From: Bacteroidota bacterium
GTDB lineage: Bacteria > Bacteroidota > Bacteroidia > Flavobacteriales > Flavobacteriaceae
Direction: 5' to 3'
Length of the DNA stretch: 64,000 nt
Assembly (NCBI GenBank): GCA_018829465.1
Contig: JAHJTN010000012.1
Coordinates: forward strand, 124,001 to 188,000
Shown in pieces: positions 1 through 9,712 of the stretch. The notes under the pieces were generated by a model that worked only from the letters and a program-made list of their open reading frames with translations, searched no databases and was not told where the DNA came from. Every line of letters starts with the position of its first letter. Position 1 is the stretch's first letter. The translations under genes and the position numbers were made by a program.

Positions 1-62
1 CGCTTGTTTAGCGCGGCTACACAGTTTGCAGGATCTTGTCGTAATCTGTTTAATTCTACCAT
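1..62 (-). CDS. N-terminal fragment, possibly seryl-tRNA synthetase (partial)
   Basis: An ATG at 62 opens a minus-strand frame that runs off the left edge, giving 20 residues that begin MVELNRLRQDPANC and continue VAALNK. The pattern of leucine, arginine, 'DP' and a closing 'LNK' resembles the N-terminal arm of seryl-tRNA synthetases, which often begin with a short strand followed by 'LRxxPexVxxxLxxR'. It lies 33 bases downstream of bioB on the same strand. The identification rests on so few residues that another protein is quite possible. The frame itself is open and has a normal A-rich start region. Confidence 0.35.
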   Translation of the reverse strand, partial: MVELNRLRQDPANCVAALNK

Positions 63-95
63 GTTTTGTTTGTTAAACTTTGTAAAAACCTGATT

Positions 96-1178
96 TTATG
101 CTTTTTTAGAAGCCAATTTGTTTTTCTCAATGCTATGCCCGGGACGCGTCCACTTTGGCTTTTCACCCAAAGGCAGGAAGGATGAATCTTGAGCTTCTAC
201 AGTTTGGGGTTGCGCTTTTTTGGCAAAAGGTTTTTCGGGTTTCATGCCTAATTTTGCAAATAGCTTCATGTCGTCATCCACATTTGGATTGGGCGTGGTA
301 AGTAATTTGTCTCCGGCAAAAATAGAGTTGGCTCCGGCAAAGAAGCACATGGCTTGCCCTTCGTGACTCATGTCTTTTCGGCCTGCTGAAAGACGCACCT
401 GTGTAAGCGGCATGGCGATACGCGTAACGGCCACCATCCGAATCATTTCCCAAATCTCAACGGGCTTTTGGTCTTCCATAGGCGTGCCTTCTACTGCAAC
501 TAGTGCATTGATGGGAACAGACTCGGGTTGTGGGCTCATGTTGGCTAAGGTTCTAAGCATGGCACACCTATCGGCTACCGATTCGCCCATGCCGATAATG
601 CCTCCGCTGCATACCGTTACATTAGTCTTGCGAACGTTTGCTATGGTTTGCAACCGGTCTTCAAATCCTCTTGTGGAAATAACCTCTTTGTAATATTCTT
701 CTGATGAATCAATGTTGTGATTATAGGCATACAAGCCGGCCTCAGCCAAACGTTTGGCTTGGTTCTCCGTTATCATTCCCAATGTACAACAAACTTCCAT
801 CTCGAGTTTGTTGATGGTTCGAACCATCTCCAAAACTTGTTCAAAATCCTCTCCGTCTTTGACGTTGCGCCAAGCCGCACCCATACAAACACGAGAAGAT
901 CCGTTTGATTTTGCACGGAGCGCCATCGCTTTGACTTGAGAAACGCTCATTAAATCATTGGTTTCTATATTGGTGTGATAGCGCGCAGCTTGCGGACAAT
1001 AACCACAATCCTCCGGGCAACCTCCTGTCTTGATGGATATCAACGTACTTACCTGTACTTTGTTCGGGTCGTGAAATTGTCGGTGTACAGTCGCAGCCTC
1101 GTAAAGCAACTCCATCAGAGGCTTGTTGTACAGTGCCACCAACTCTTGATCTGTCCAATTGTTTTTGATTTGAGTCAT
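96..1178 (-). CDS. bioB: Biotin synthase
   Basis: This is a radical SAM enzyme that inserts sulfur into dethiobiotin, the last step of biotin synthesis, in the cytoplasm. The CxxxCxxC motif that binds the [4Fe-4S] cluster is C54, C58 and C61 (GGCPEDCGYC). Ligands expected for the [2Fe-2S] cluster are present: C98, the C130/C131 pair, C190 and the arginine in RLSAGR near 262. The family signature YNHNIDSS is at about 152-159. The product is 360 residues, slightly longer than E. coli BioB because of a charged tail after about residue 318. Only bioB of the pathway is in the window; a ketoacyl synthase lies directly upstream on the same strand. A TAAATTTG box sits 16 bases before the start. Confidence 0.97.
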   Translation of the reverse strand: MTQIKNNWTDQELVALYNKPLMELLYEAATVHRQFHDPNKVQVSTLISIKTGGCPEDCGYCPQAARYHTNIETNDLMSVSQVKAMALRAKSNGSSRVCMGAAWRNVKDGEDFEQVLEMVRTINKLEMEVCCTLGMITENQAKRLAEAGLYAYNHNIDSSEEYYKEVISTRGFEDRLQTIANVRKTNVTVCSGGIIGMGESVADRCAMLRTLANMSPQPESVPINALVAVEGTPMEDQKPVEIWEMIRMVAVTRIAMPLTQVRLSAGRKDMSHEGQAMCFFAGANSIFAGDKLLTTPNPNVDDDMKLFAKLGMKPEKPFAKKAQPQTVEAQDSSFLPLGEKPKWTRPGHSIEKNKLASKKA

Positions 1179-1194
1179 GAAAAAATATTTAAGT

Positions 1195-1202
1195 CAAATT
1201 TA
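1195..1202 (-). promoter_or_regulatory. Putative -7 box of bioB
   Basis: TAAATTTG on the minus strand matches the Bacteroidota housekeeping -7 consensus TAnnTTTG and lies 16 bases before the bioB ATG. No convincing -33 TTG is seen at the usual distance. Confidence 0.45.
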
Positions 1203-1241
1203 CAAAATAAAGTGATGATATGTATTCCCGTATAGAAACCA

Positions 1242-2402
1242 TTAAGGTAATCTCAACATGACGCTCACTGCATTTCCGCCAAAACCTACTGCATTGACTA
1301 ATATACGTTTGATTTTTTTGGGTCTTGAATGGTTATTTAAATAAGGAACTTCTATAAATGTTTGTGTTTGCAGCATAATAACGGCCATTTCCAAACTCAA
1401 TAATCCACTGGCACCAAAAGTATGTCCAAGTTTCCACTTGTTGGTGGTTAAAGCCGGAATGTCCTTGTAAAACACCGCTTCTATAGCGCGCATTTCGGCC
1501 ACATCGCCTTTAAGCGTTCCGGGCGCATGCATCACGATCACATCTACATCCGAAGGAGCCATGTTTCGAAGTGCCATTCGCATCGACTTTTGCAGACATT
1601 CGGCGGTAGCTGAAAGCGAAGCGGCGTGGCTCAGGATTTCCGTCGCATAGCCAATGCCTTCTATCAAAGCCAATGCTTTATCGGAAACACCCAATTCTAA
1701 GCCAACTGCTGCTGCACCTTCTCCCAAAACCATACTGTTTTGCGTTTGGTCCATATCCAGGGCACGACAAGGAAAGGGGTTTTCAATATTTTCGGTATAA
1801 ATTTTTAAGGCATGGATTTGCGACAAGGTAAAATCTGTCAGCGGAGCCTCGCTGCCTCCTACAATAAATTTATCGGCGAAGCCCGCTTGCAACCAAGCCA
1901 TGCCGTTTAGCAAAGCGTGCAGCGCTGTTGAGCAAGTTATGGAATGGCTGACATCAGGCCCGTCTATTTGCAAATCATGAGAAACCCATGAAGATATGTT
2001 ACCCAAGGTAGTGGTTGGCGATGTCAGCACTTCGCTTTTTTGATGCTCAAGGAAAAATGCATATTGTTTTTCAAACAATGCCGTAGCACCTCTTGAAGAT
2101 CCGAAATTCACACCAATAGTCGCCTCCCTGTCCCATCCCGATTTTTCTAGCACTTCGCGAGCCGTGTGTATGGCAAACAAAACCGTATTGTCCAAACTCT
2201 TGTATTTTTTGTCCGAATGGCTCAGGGTCGCCATCGCAGTTTTTGTATCCGGGGTAAGTGCGCCAACAACCACCTCCTTATCAAAAAATGACTGCTTGCT
2301 TAAAAAGTGTTTCGCGAGTCCGTAGTTCGTGATGATTTGGTCACGGTTGTGTCCCAAAGCAGATACTGAGGCGATAGATACGATAGATACGGGAGTTTTC
2401 AA
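1242..2402 (-). CDS. Beta-ketoacyl-[acyl-carrier-protein] synthase family protein
   Basis: A thiolase-fold condensing enzyme of the FabB/FabF type. The Cys-His-His set is visible: nucleophile in SITCSTALHA (about residue 157 from the start chosen here), first histidine in VMHAPGTLKGD, and second in NKWKLGHTFGASG with its nearby lysine. The frame has no ATG. It is open from a TTG at 2501, but the KS fold begins at VSIVSIASVSALG, so I chose the TTG at 2402, which leaves 111 bases to the divergent oxidoreductase. The 2501 start would overlap nothing essential and cannot be excluded. It precedes bioB by 63 bases. A role in the pimeloyl part of biotin synthesis is possible from position only; a role in another acyl or polyene pathway is equally possible. 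Confidence 0.85.
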   Translation of the reverse strand: MKTPVSIVSIASVSALGHNRDQIITNYGLAKHFLSKQSFFDKEVVVGALTPDTKTAMATLSHSDKKYKSLDNTVLFAIHTAREVLEKSGWDREATIGVNFGSSRGATALFEKQYAFFLEHQKSEVLTSPTTTLGNISSWVSHDLQIDGPDVSHSITCSTALHALLNGMAWLQAGFADKFIVGGSEAPLTDFTLSQIHALKIYTENIENPFPCRALDMDQTQNSMVLGEGAAAVGLELGVSDKALALIEGIGYATEILSHAASLSATAECLQKSMRMALRNMAPSDVDVIVMHAPGTLKGDVAEMRAIEAVFYKDIPALTTNKWKLGHTFGASGLLSLEMAVIMLQTQTFIEVPYLNNHSRPKKIKRILVNAVGFGGNAVSVMLRLP

Positions 2403-2513
2403 TGCCGTGGTTTTTCGTTTGCAAATATCCGAAGTTTGGGGCAGGATGCCAATCTTTTTATGTGCTAAAAAATGATAAAACTCCTGTATCTTTATCTCCA
2501 AATTACCTACATA

Positions 2514-3644
2514 ATGTTTGCGCCCTCACTTAGTTATTGGGAAATAAAATCTTGGCTCTCTAAGCTCGATTTTGTCATCATAGGAAGCGGTATCGTCGGT
2601 CTCAATGCTGCGTTATCGTTGAGACAGAAATTCCCAAAAAGCAAAATATTGATTCTCGAAAAAGGTTTTTTGCCGGCCGGTGCCAGCACCAAAAATGCCG
2701 GCTTCTCCTGTTTTGGCAGTATTTCAGAGATTGTAGATGATCTGAATCATCACGCGCAAGAAGAGGTTTTTGAACTGGTAAAAAAACGTTTTGACGGTAT
2801 TGCACTGCTTCGGGAAAATCTGGGAGATAGGGCAATAGGTTTCAAAAATTTTGGCGGCTATGAGTTTTTTGAATCCCAAGACCAAAACACATTAGATAAG
2901 TGTATGCATCATGAAAAGGAGATTAACCAACTGTTGCACAGAATCTTTGGTGAAAACCCCTTCAAAAAAACCAAAAACACCTTTGGATTTAAAAAAGTAA
3001 TCGATGTGGGTTATGTAAATCGTTATGAATCTCAAATAAACACCGGACAGATGATGCAGGCTTTGTTGCGCAAGGTTCAAAAATCAAATATTCTACAACT
3101 AAACGGCGTGGGTGTTTTACAACTGGAAGACAACGGTCGGGAGGTGCTCATAGGTACCGATCAAAAATTTAGTCTGAAAGCCCCAACCGTGCTTGTTGCT
3201 ACCAATGGCTTCGCGGCCGAGTTGATGGATTTGGACGTAAAGCCGGCACGCGCGCAGGTTTTGATTACAAAGCCTGTAAAAAATTTACCACTGAAAGGCA
3301 CATTTCATTTGGATAGAGGATACTATTACTTCCGCAATGTCGGCAATCGGCTTTTGCTGGGTGGCGGGAGAAATTTAGATTTTCAAACAGAAGAAACCTA
3401 CGATTTGTCTTTGACGCAAAAAGTGCAAAACAAGTTAGATACCTTGATTTCTGAAATGATTTTGCCGGGAAAAATTGTTGAGATTGAACATCGTTGGAGC
3501 GGCATTATGGGTGTAGGTGGTCAAAAAAAACCTATCGTAAAATGGGTTTCTCCTCGTATTGGCTGTGCGGTGCGCATGGGTGGTATGGGTGTGGCACTAG
3601 GGAGTAAAACGGGTAAAGAACTCGCCGAACTTACCAATACTTAA
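2514..3644 (+). CDS. FAD-dependent oxidoreductase, DAO family
   Basis: Residues 20-32 ([13 protein letters not shown]) form the GxGxxG dinucleotide-binding loop typical of D-amino-acid-oxidase/glycine-oxidase-like flavoproteins. The C-terminal stretch [20 protein letters not shown] is the second FAD-contact region of the family. I chose the ATG at 2514 (376 residues); an ATG at 2472 in the same frame would add 14 residues, but an N-terminus with SYWE just before the Rossmann strand is what I recall for flavobacterial relatives. The substrate is unknown; an amine or amino acid is likely. The stop lies 7 bases before mtgA, so the two are probably cotranscribed. Confidence 0.88.
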   Translation: MFAPSLSYWEIKSWLSKLDFVIIGSGIVGLNAALSLRQKFPKSKILILEKGFLPAGASTKNAGFSCFGSISEIVDDLNHHAQEEVFELVKKRFDGIALLRENLGDRAIGFKNFGGYEFFESQDQNTLDKCMHHEKEINQLLHRIFGENPFKKTKNTFGFKKVIDVGYVNRYESQINTGQMMQALLRKVQKSNILQLNGVGVLQLEDNGREVLIGTDQKFSLKAPTVLVATNGFAAELMDLDVKPARAQVLITKPVKNLPLKGTFHLDRGYYYFRNVGNRLLLGGGRNLDFQTEETYDLSLTQKVQNKLDTLISEMILPGKIVEIEHRWSGIMGVGGQKKPIVKWVSPRIGCAVRMGGMGVALGSKTGKELAELTNT

Positions 3645-3651
3645 AGACCTT

Positions 3652-4347
3652 ATGAGAGCAATCCGATATGTTTTAAAACTGATAATGAAAGCCTTTCTTT
3701 GGTTTCTACTACTTAGTATCGCACTTGTAATACTTTACAGATTTGTTCCTGTTCCGCTTACGCCCCTGATGGTTATTCGTGCTGTAGAACAAAAAACCGA
3801 GGGTAAAAAAGCCGTGTTGAAACACGATTGGATTTCTATGGAGAATATGTCTCCTCATCTTCAATTGGCGGTTGTGAGTAGCGAAGATCAATTGTTTTTG
3901 AGTCATCGCGGTTTTGATGTGCAGGCCATTGAAAAGGCGATGGAAAACAACAAAAAAGGCAAGCGAATAAAGGGCGCGAGTACGATTTCGCAACAGACTG
4001 CCAAAAATGTATTCTTATGGCCCAATCGAAGTTGGATTCGAAAAGGATTTGAGGTTTATTTTACCTTTCTGATAGAAACTTTTTGGGACAAAGAGCGAAT
4101 TCTTGAAGTCTATTTAAACAGTGTAGAAATGGGGCCGGGTATCTACGGTGCAGAAGCAGCATCGCAATATTGGTTCCACAAATCGGCTAAAAATCTGAGC
4201 CAAGACCAATCAGCCGCTTTGGCGGCCATACTGCCAAACCCTTTAAGATACAAAGCCCATCCTCCTTCAAATTATATCCAACAGCGAAAAAAATGGATAC
4301 TGCGACAAATGAATAATTTGGGTACGCTTCGTTTTAAGGAACTATAA
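3652..4347 (+). CDS. mtgA: Monofunctional peptidoglycan glycosyltransferase
   Basis: A GT51 glycosyltransferase that polymerises lipid II into glycan strands at the periplasmic face of the inner membrane. Residues 13-32 form the single N-terminal membrane anchor. Catalytic Glu78 lies in [14 protein letters not shown], the EDxxFxxHxGFD motif, followed by [12 protein letters not shown] at 108-119 and the [14 protein letters not shown] motif near 148-161. At 231 residues it has the length of MtgA and lacks a transpeptidase domain. It follows the oxidoreductase gene by 7 bases and overlaps the convergent plsC end by 14 bases. Confidence 0.95.
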   Translation: MRAIRYVLKLIMKAFLWFLLLSIALVILYRFVPVPLTPLMVIRAVEQKTEGKKAVLKHDWISMENMSPHLQLAVVSSEDQLFLSHRGFDVQAIEKAMENNKKGKRIKGASTISQQTAKNVFLWPNRSWIRKGFEVYFTFLIETFWDKERILEVYLNSVEMGPGIYGAEAASQYWFHKSAKNLSQDQSAALAAILPNPLRYKAHPPSNYIQQRKKWILRQMNNLGTLRFKEL

Positions 4348-5074
4348 TTTTACTTTTAACCTGCGATTCCAAGGTTTTGAACAAGGAATCGAAATCGTAC
4401 TCTTTGGCTTCAATAGGTGGATGCACATGGAACGTTATGCGTTCAAAAGCAGATAGCGGAAATGAACCGTATTTGAATACTTTCCATGAATTGCTGATGC
4501 TCACCGGCACCACTAAAGCGTCAGGTACACCGTTTAAAATTGTTTTAAGACCTCCTATGGCAAATCTCTTGGGAATGCCGTCCCTACTTCGGGTGCCTTC
4601 GGGAAAAATAACAGCACTCCTTTGATTTTTGTTCAGATAATTTGAAAACCGATTCAATTCTGATATTGCCTGTTCGGGATTCTTTCTGTCTATGAGTGCC
4701 GCACCGCCATGCCTGAGGTTAAAAGATACACTTGGGATTCCTTTTCCCAACTCTTTTTTGGCCACAAATTTGGGGTGGTGTTTGCGAAACCTCCATATCA
4801 TGGCCGGAATGTCGTACAAGCTTTGGTGGTTGGCTACAAAAATCAGACTCCTGTTCGTCGGCAATTTTTCTGAGAAAGTAAATCTGGTTGTGATGCCCAT
4901 TAGCAATAAAGAATTGGTCAGGAAAAAGTTTAGCCAATCTACGGATGCTTTGTGTGCACGATAGCCGCCCAACTTTAAGCACGCATATTGAATGGGATGA
5001 AAAACGAGCAAACACAGCCCAAAAAACAGGTAGTGCAAGACAGATAGCAGGTAAGAAACAGCCTTGTGAAACAT
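4334..5074 (-). CDS. plsC: 1-acyl-sn-glycerol-3-phosphate acyltransferase
   Basis: A membrane-associated acyltransferase that makes phosphatidic acid from lysophosphatidic acid. The HxxxxD catalytic motif is H83-D88 (NHQSLYD), and the acceptor-binding motif [10 protein letters not shown] is at 157-166. A hydrophobic segment at about 8-27 should anchor it. I chose the ATG at 5074 (246 residues) because the longer frame would run through the end of the upstream peptidase gene and adds residues the family lacks. The 3' end overlaps mtgA by 14 bases, tail to tail. Confidence 0.93.
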   Translation of the reverse strand: MFHKAVSYLLSVLHYLFFGLCLLVFHPIQYACLKLGGYRAHKASVDWLNFFLTNSLLLMGITTRFTFSEKLPTNRSLIFVANHQSLYDIPAMIWRFRKHHPKFVAKKELGKGIPSVSFNLRHGGAALIDRKNPEQAISELNRFSNYLNKNQRSAVIFPEGTRSRDGIPKRFAIGGLKTILNGVPDALVVPVSISNSWKVFKYGSFPLSAFERITFHVHPPIEAKEYDFDSLFKTLESQVKSKIIVP

Positions 5075-5111
5075 GGTCTTAAAGGTATGTTTTTTTGGCA
5101 AATGACAACTG

Positions 5112-7226
5112 CTATTCCAAGGTTTTGATGCCCATGTTATAAAGCGTAAAGGCAAAAACATCTGCCTGCTCGGCTATGGTTTTAGACACGGGTTTTCCGG
5201 CGCCATGACCGGCATTTTTCTCAATCCGAATTAAAGTGGGTGCTGCGCCTGCTTGTGCCTGCTGGAGGGTAGCTGCAAACTTAAACGAATGCGCCGGCAC
5301 TACGCGGTCGTCATGGTCAGCCGTGGTCACCAAAGTAGCCGGATATGCCACGCCCTCTTTAAGGTTGTGCAAGGGCGAATAGCCTTTGAGATACGCAAAC
5401 ATTTCTTGTGAATCTTCGGCCGTTCCATAATCATAGGCCCAACCGGCTCCTGCTGTAAAGGTGTGGTAACGCAACATATCCATCACACCTACGGCTGGCA
5501 AAGCAACAGCAAAAAGTTCGGGACGTTGCGCCATGGTTGCACCTACAAGCAATCCGCCGTTTGATCCACCTCGAATGGCTAAGTAATCGGGCGATGTATA
5601 TTGGTTGTCTATGAGATATGCTGCCGCTGCAATAAAATCATCAAAAACATTTTGTTTTTGCATTTTGGTACCTGCATCGTGCCATTTGCGTCCGTATTCG
5701 CCGCCGCCTCTGAGGTTGGGCACCGCATACACTCCGCCCATTTCCATCCAAACTGCATTTACAATACTGAAAGAGGGGGTCAAACTCACATTAAACCCTC
5801 CGTAACCATACAAAATGGTAGGGTTTGTACCATCTAAAACCAAATCTTTTTTGTGCGTAATAATCATCGGGACGCGCGTTCCGTCTTTGGAAGTATAAAA
5901 AACTTGTTTAGATGTATAAGCATCGCTGTCAAAAGCCACTTTCGGTTTTTGGTAAACTTCAGAAGTGCCGTTTTCGGGGTTAAAGGCGAAAGTGGTACCG
6001 GGTGTGATGTAGTTTGTAAAACTGTAATAAAGTGTTTTGACATCGCGTTTTCCGCCAAATCCGCCGGCCGAACCTACGCCGGGTAATTCAATTTCGCGAA
6101 GTCGGTTGCCTTGATAATCGTATTGAAATACTTGTGAAATGGCGTCTTTCATATATTCGGCGAAGAAATAGCCTCCGCCTTTAGAAATGCCCAGTACATG
6201 TTCTGTTTCCGATATAAAATCTTGCCAGTTCTCGACACCGGGTGCATTGACATCAACCTGAACAACCCGCTTGTTAGGGGCGTTATGGTTGGTAAACAAA
6301 TACAGCGTATTGCCCGATACATCCAGCGGTGAAGTTTCATAATCAAACCCTTGTATAACGGGAACGATAGTTGCGTTGGATTTGGATAAATCCATCAGAT
6401 AGAGTTCGTTTCCGGCTGTGGAAATTGCAGCATTGATAAATAAAAACCGGCCATCTTCTGAAACAGAACCGCCCACATACCTCCTTTTTTGTTCGGGTTT
6501 ATCGCCATAAATCACCATATCTGTAGTTTGTGGCGTTCCTATTTTGTGAAAATACAATTTGTGTTGGTCGGTTTTGGCTGAAAGTTGGCTACCATCCGGA
6601 CGGTCATAGCTCGAATAGTAAAAACCTTCTTCACCACGCCATGAAAGACCACTAAACTTGATATCTGTGAGCGTGTCTTCTATTATTGCTTTGGTTTCTG
6701 TATTAATTACAATCACTTTTCGCCAATCGCTTCCTCCTTCGGAAATGGAGTAAGCTGCCAGTTTTCCGGATTTGGAAAAGCTCAAACCCGCTAATGAAGT
6801 GGTTCCGTCTGTTGAAAAGGTGTTGGGGTCTAGAAAAACCTCTGCTTCACTTTCTCCTTTTTTTCGATACACTACGGATTGATTTTGCAAACCGTCATTT
6901 TTGGTAAAATAAGTGTAGTCTCCTTCTTCAAATGGTGCAGATATGCGTTCGTAGTTCCATATTTTTTCTAGTTTTTGAGCGATGGTATTTCTATAAGGAA
7001 TTTGATCGAGGTAGCCGAAGGTAACTTTATTTTGGGCATCTACCCAAGCGGCCGTTTCTTCAGACAAATCGTCTTCGAGCCATCTGTAAGGATCTGCTAC
7101 GGTCTCGCCAAAGAATGTGGTGGTGCTGTCAGCCTTTTTTGTCACTGGGTAATCTAAACGTTCGGCCTTTTTTTCGTTGCAAGCCATGATGAGTATCAAC
7201 ATTGAGAGAAAGCTTATTTTTTTCAT
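5112..7226 (-). CDS. Prolyl oligopeptidase family lipoprotein (S9A)
   Basis: A serine peptidase that cleaves short peptides after proline. The N-terminus has a lipoprotein signal with lipobox IMAC (Cys16), so the enzyme should be outside the cytoplasm on a lipid anchor. The family opening PYRWLED is present, followed by a seven-bladed propeller region and a C-terminal alpha/beta hydrolase domain. The catalytic Ser is in GGSNGG (about residue 555), with the Asp in [10 protein letters not shown] and the His in NAGHGAGKP. The length of 704 residues is normal. I chose the ATG at 7226 because it gives the signal peptide directly. That start codon lies inside repeat array A, in the stretch ATAAACAGATGAAA, and may be occluded by an RNA hairpin (see findings). 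Confidence 0.95.
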   Translation of the reverse strand: MKKISFLSMLILIMACNEKKAERLDYPVTKKADSTTTFFGETVADPYRWLEDDLSEETAAWVDAQNKVTFGYLDQIPYRNTIAQKLEKIWNYERISAPFEEGDYTYFTKNDGLQNQSVVYRKKGESEAEVFLDPNTFSTDGTTSLAGLSFSKSGKLAAYSISEGGSDWRKVIVINTETKAIIEDTLTDIKFSGLSWRGEEGFYYSSYDRPDGSQLSAKTDQHKLYFHKIGTPQTTDMVIYGDKPEQKRRYVGGSVSEDGRFLFINAAISTAGNELYLMDLSKSNATIVPVIQGFDYETSPLDVSGNTLYLFTNHNAPNKRVVQVDVNAPGVENWQDFISETEHVLGISKGGGYFFAEYMKDAISQVFQYDYQGNRLREIELPGVGSAGGFGGKRDVKTLYYSFTNYITPGTTFAFNPENGTSEVYQKPKVAFDSDAYTSKQVFYTSKDGTRVPMIITHKKDLVLDGTNPTILYGYGGFNVSLTPSFSIVNAVWMEMGGVYAVPNLRGGGEYGRKWHDAGTKMQKQNVFDDFIAAAAYLIDNQYTSPDYLAIRGGSNGGLLVGATMAQRPELFAVALPAVGVMDMLRYHTFTAGAGWAYDYGTAEDSQEMFAYLKGYSPLHNLKEGVAYPATLVTTADHDDRVVPAHSFKFAATLQQAQAGAAPTLIRIEKNAGHGAGKPVSKTIAEQADVFAFTLYNMGIKTLE

Positions 7227-7430
7227 CTGTTTATATTTATTGTTTTTCAAAGGTCAGATGGAACACCCTAGGATAATCATTCTCCTGTGTGCAAATTTTT
7301 TACATGGGCGTTTCATCTGTTTATATTATTTGTTTTTATCGGTCATGCTTCGACTGCGCTCAGCACAGGAATGGAACGTCCTTAATAATCATGCCTCTGT
7401 GTGCAAAATTTTTACATGGGCGTTTCATCG
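7217..7430 (-). repeat. Repeat array A anchored on the prolyl oligopeptidase start codon
   Basis: This array has about 2.3 units, with TTTCATCTG copies whose CAT triplets are at 7224, 7314 and 7426 (steps 90 and 112). Read on the minus strand, a unit is: A-rich leader, CAGATGAAACGCCCATG, a 30-base spacer, then GGGTGTTCCATCTG, the inverted partner of the first arm. The first CAT is the complement of the peptidase ATG. The second unit carries a 26-base insert with the core CTTCGACTGCGCTCAGC at about 7349-7366. Two short minus-strand frames start in the units (7316 to 7254, 20 residues; 7428 to 7360, 22 residues), both opening MKRPCK. Related arrays are at 25.4, 40.1 and 48.6 kb. Confidence 0.85.
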
Positions 7431-7542
7431 TTTTTGGTTCTTATGCGTTTGTTAATTTCTGGTGTTACTTGCTTTGAAGCGTCAAAGTTTTGGTTTCGGT
7501 TCCTTGGCGTTAAAAAGATTTGATACGCACGAAAGTAAAACA

Positions 7543-7577
7543 AAAAAGCCCTTGGGATATTTTCGCAAGGGCTTTTT
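7543..7577 (-). terminator. Rho-independent terminator, probably bidirectional
   Basis: AAAAAGCCCTTG and CAAGGGCTTTTT form a 12-base-pair stem with an 11-base loop and T-runs on both sides. It lies 19 bases downstream of the doxX stop. The remaining gap between array A and this hairpin (7431-7542) shows no gene. Confidence 0.85.
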
Positions 7578-7595
7578 AACATTTCTTTAAAAACT

Positions 7596-7970
7596 TCAGC
7601 TAAACAACGGCTTGAGTTTATCTTTGTAGGAAAACAACAGCAAAATGTGCAAAATAACCACAACTGCTGCAGGTAAAATTCCAGCCGGTGCCAATGCCAA
7701 GTGAAAGAGGACAAAGCCTACGCTGAGTGGCACCAAAGCTGTGAGGGCAAAAGGCACCCATTTGTTGAGCACCAACAAAGCACCCACTACAATTTCCACA
7801 ATTGCAATAAGCGGTATCATAAATCCTGTTGCCACCATGGCACCAAAGAAATTTCCGGCTGCCTCAGGCATCTCGCCGGCAGGCATAAAGTTTGCAAATT
7901 TGTTAGCACCGAAAATAATGAGAACAAGTCCGAGTAGTATGCGAACTACCATTAAAAGTTTTGCATTCAT
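7596..7970 (-). CDS. DoxX-family membrane protein
   Basis: A 124-residue protein with four hydrophobic segments (roughly 5-22, 45-66, 70-90 and 95-115), the topology and length of DoxX/DoxX-like proteins. The opening RILLGLVLIIFGANKF is typical of the family. Exact function is unsettled in this family; some members act in thiosulfate or quinone metabolism and others in oxidative stress complexes. The gene is monocistronic by appearance, with a strong hairpin just after its stop. Confidence 0.8.
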   Translation of the reverse strand: MNAKLLMVVRILLGLVLIIFGANKFANFMPAGEMPEAAGNFFGAMVATGFMIPLIAIVEIVVGALLVLNKWVPFALTALVPLSVGFVLFHLALAPAGILPAAVVVILHILLLFSYKDKLKPLFS

Positions 7971-8061
7971 AAGTGTGTTTTTTGGGTTAAAAGATTTGAG
8001 GTTTGTTTGAGTAAAAATATCAAAAAAACTTGAAATTCAACAATTTCCCAAAAAATATTTA

Positions 8062-9075
8062 TCAGGCTTTTGCTAAAAACGAGGCGTTTACCAGTTTTTT
8101 TGCTATCAGATATTCTGCAATTTGGATGGCATTGGTGGCTGCACCTTTTCTGAGGTTGTCTGCTACTACCCACATGTTAAGGCCGTTTTCAACTGTTTCA
8201 TCTTTGCGAATGCGTCCGACAAATACATCGTCCTTGTCTTGTGCATAAATCGGCATCGGATACACATTGGTGGCCGGGTTGTCTTGCACGGTAACGCCTT
8301 CTGTCTCGTGAAGCAATTTACGAATGTCGGACACTTCAAACGGTTTGCCCAACTGCACGTTTATAGATTCGGAATGGCCGCCCACAACAGGAACGCGTAT
8401 GGCTGTGGCTGTTACGGATACTGTATGGTCATTCAATATTTTTTTGGTCTCGCGAACCAACTTCATTTCTTCTTTCGTATAGCCATTCTCCTCAAAAACA
8501 TCACATTGTGGCAAGGCATTTTTGTGAATGGGATACGGATAGGCCATTTCTCCTTTTTTGCCTTCAAATTCGTTTTCCAATTGGCGAACTGCCTTTACGC
8601 CTGTGCCCGTAATAGATTGGTAAGTTGACACCACAATGCGTTTGATACCGTATTTGCGATGAAGCGGCGCCAATGCCATAATCATTTGAATGGTTGAACA
8701 GTTCGGATTGGCTATAATTTTGTCTTCGTGGGTCAATTCGTGCGCATTGACCTCGGGGACAATTAATTTTTTAGTTGGATCCATACGCCAAGCTGACGAA
8801 TTGTCTATGACGGTAGTTCCCACATCGGCAAATTTGGGTGCCCAAGCCAAAGAGGTTTCTCCACCTGCAGAAAAAATAGCAATATCGGGACGAAGGGAAA
8901 CGGCTTCTTCCAAGCCTATAATTTTATATGACTTCTCCTCAAAAACAATTTCTTTGCCGACAGATCTTTCTGAGGCTACCAAAAGCAATTCGGATATGGG
9001 CAATTTTCTCTCGGCAAGGACTTTCAACATGACGGTGCCAACCAAACCGGTTGCGCCAACTACTGCTACTTTCAT
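8062..9075 (-). CDS. asd: Aspartate-semialdehyde dehydrogenase
   Basis: Reduces aspartyl phosphate to aspartate semialdehyde with NADPH, the branch point for lysine/diaminopimelate, threonine and methionine. VAVVGATGLVG at residues 3-13 is the nucleotide-binding loop, and the nucleophile Cys126 lies in ANPNCSTIQ. The length is 337 residues. The ATG at 9075 is chosen because the Rossmann strand starts at residue 2; the frame extends upstream, but those 22 codons have no family match. A TACATTTG box lies 33 bases upstream. Confidence 0.96.
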   Translation of the reverse strand: MKVAVVGATGLVGTVMLKVLAERKLPISELLLVASERSVGKEIVFEEKSYKIIGLEEAVSLRPDIAIFSAGGETSLAWAPKFADVGTTVIDNSSAWRMDPTKKLIVPEVNAHELTHEDKIIANPNCSTIQMIMALAPLHRKYGIKRIVVSTYQSITGTGVKAVRQLENEFEGKKGEMAYPYPIHKNALPQCDVFEENGYTKEEMKLVRETKKILNDHTVSVTATAIRVPVVGGHSESINVQLGKPFEVSDIRKLLHETEGVTVQDNPATNVYPMPIYAQDKDDVFVGRIRKDETVENGLNMWVVADNLRKGAATNAIQIAEYLIAKKLVNASFLAKA

Positions 9076-9107
9076 ACGTGTAAGGGTTTTAAAATAAAAA
9101 CAGGTGG

Positions 9108-9115
9108 CAAATGTA
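9108..9115 (-). promoter_or_regulatory. Putative -7 box of asd
   Basis: TACATTTG on the minus strand fits TAnnTTTG, 33 bases before the asd start. No clear -33 element is seen. Confidence 0.4.
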
Positions 9116-9192
9116 AGCATATTTTCTGCCCGGAAAAACATGAAAACATAAATTGTTACAAAAACAACAAAATGTTTTATTTTAAAATATAT

Positions 9193-9222
9193 ACAAAAAA
9201 ACTGCCTTGTGAGACAGTTTTA
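9193..9222 (-). terminator. Putative terminator after mscL
   Basis: On the minus strand AAAACTG and CAGTTTT form a short stem followed by a run of T residues, 17 bases past the mscL stop. The stem is short, so confidence is moderate. Confidence 0.5.
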
Positions 9223-9238
9223 AGCTAAGTGATGTCGT

Positions 9239-9637
9239 TTATTTTTTCTTTAATAAATCTCTGATTTCAGTCAACAATTCTTCTTGAGTAGGCCCTTTGG
9301 GTGCCGCAGGAGCCGGTGCTTCTTTTTTCTGAGACCTTTCATAAGCCTTTAGTACTATGAAAATACAGAAACCAATGATGACAAAATCAATCACTGTTTG
9401 GATGAAGCTGCCATAGTTAATGGTAACGGCAGCCGTTTCGCCAACAGCTTCTTTGAGGGTGTATTTGAGCTCGGTAAAATTGACGTTGCCAAGCAAAATG
9501 CCAATAGGTGGCATGAGTACATCATTGGTAAAAGAGGCAACAATTTTTCCAAAAGCACCACCTACAATCACGGCAGTAGCTAAGTTGATAATATCTCCCT
9601 TGAGCAGGAAAGATTTAAAGTCTTTTAAAAACCCCAT
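9239..9637 (-). CDS. mscL: Large-conductance mechanosensitive channel
   Basis: A homopentameric inner-membrane channel that opens under membrane tension during hypo-osmotic shock. The N-terminal helix and first transmembrane helix (FKSFLLKGDIINLATAVIVG, then GAFGKIVASFTNDVLMPPIG) match the family closely. The second membrane helix is at about 82-102 and is followed by a proline/alanine linker and a charged C-terminal coiled bundle ending in KKK. The length is 132 residues. The same-strand neighbours are asd and alr. Confidence 0.96.
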   Translation of the reverse strand: MGFLKDFKSFLLKGDIINLATAVIVGGAFGKIVASFTNDVLMPPIGILLGNVNFTELKYTLKEAVGETAAVTINYGSFIQTVIDFVIIGFCIFIVLKAYERSQKKEAPAPAAPKGPTQEELLTEIRDLLKKK

Positions 9638-9712
9638 ATCGAAAGAATTAATTGGTTAATATGGCTGCAATTTAGTTAATTTTTTTTAACAAAAATTCAA
9701 TTTAAAAATTCG

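Noticed and set aside
717-939. Several plus-strand frames of 60-107 codons over bioB
   Set aside because: They are antisense shadows; bioB is full length with all cluster ligands.
2402-2501. Longer TTG start at 2501 for the ketoacyl synthase
   Set aside because: The extra 33 residues lack family similarity and would nearly reach the divergent oxidoreductase start; it remains possible but less likely.
7217-7430. Repeat arrays as possible CRISPRs
   Set aside because: Units are near-identical throughout, including the parts that would be spacers, and no cas genes are nearby.
7289-7477. Plus-strand frames through the repeat arrays (for example 62 codons at 7289)
   Set aside because: They arise from the repeated DNA on the strand opposite to the leaders, differ between arrays in frame, and have no start context.
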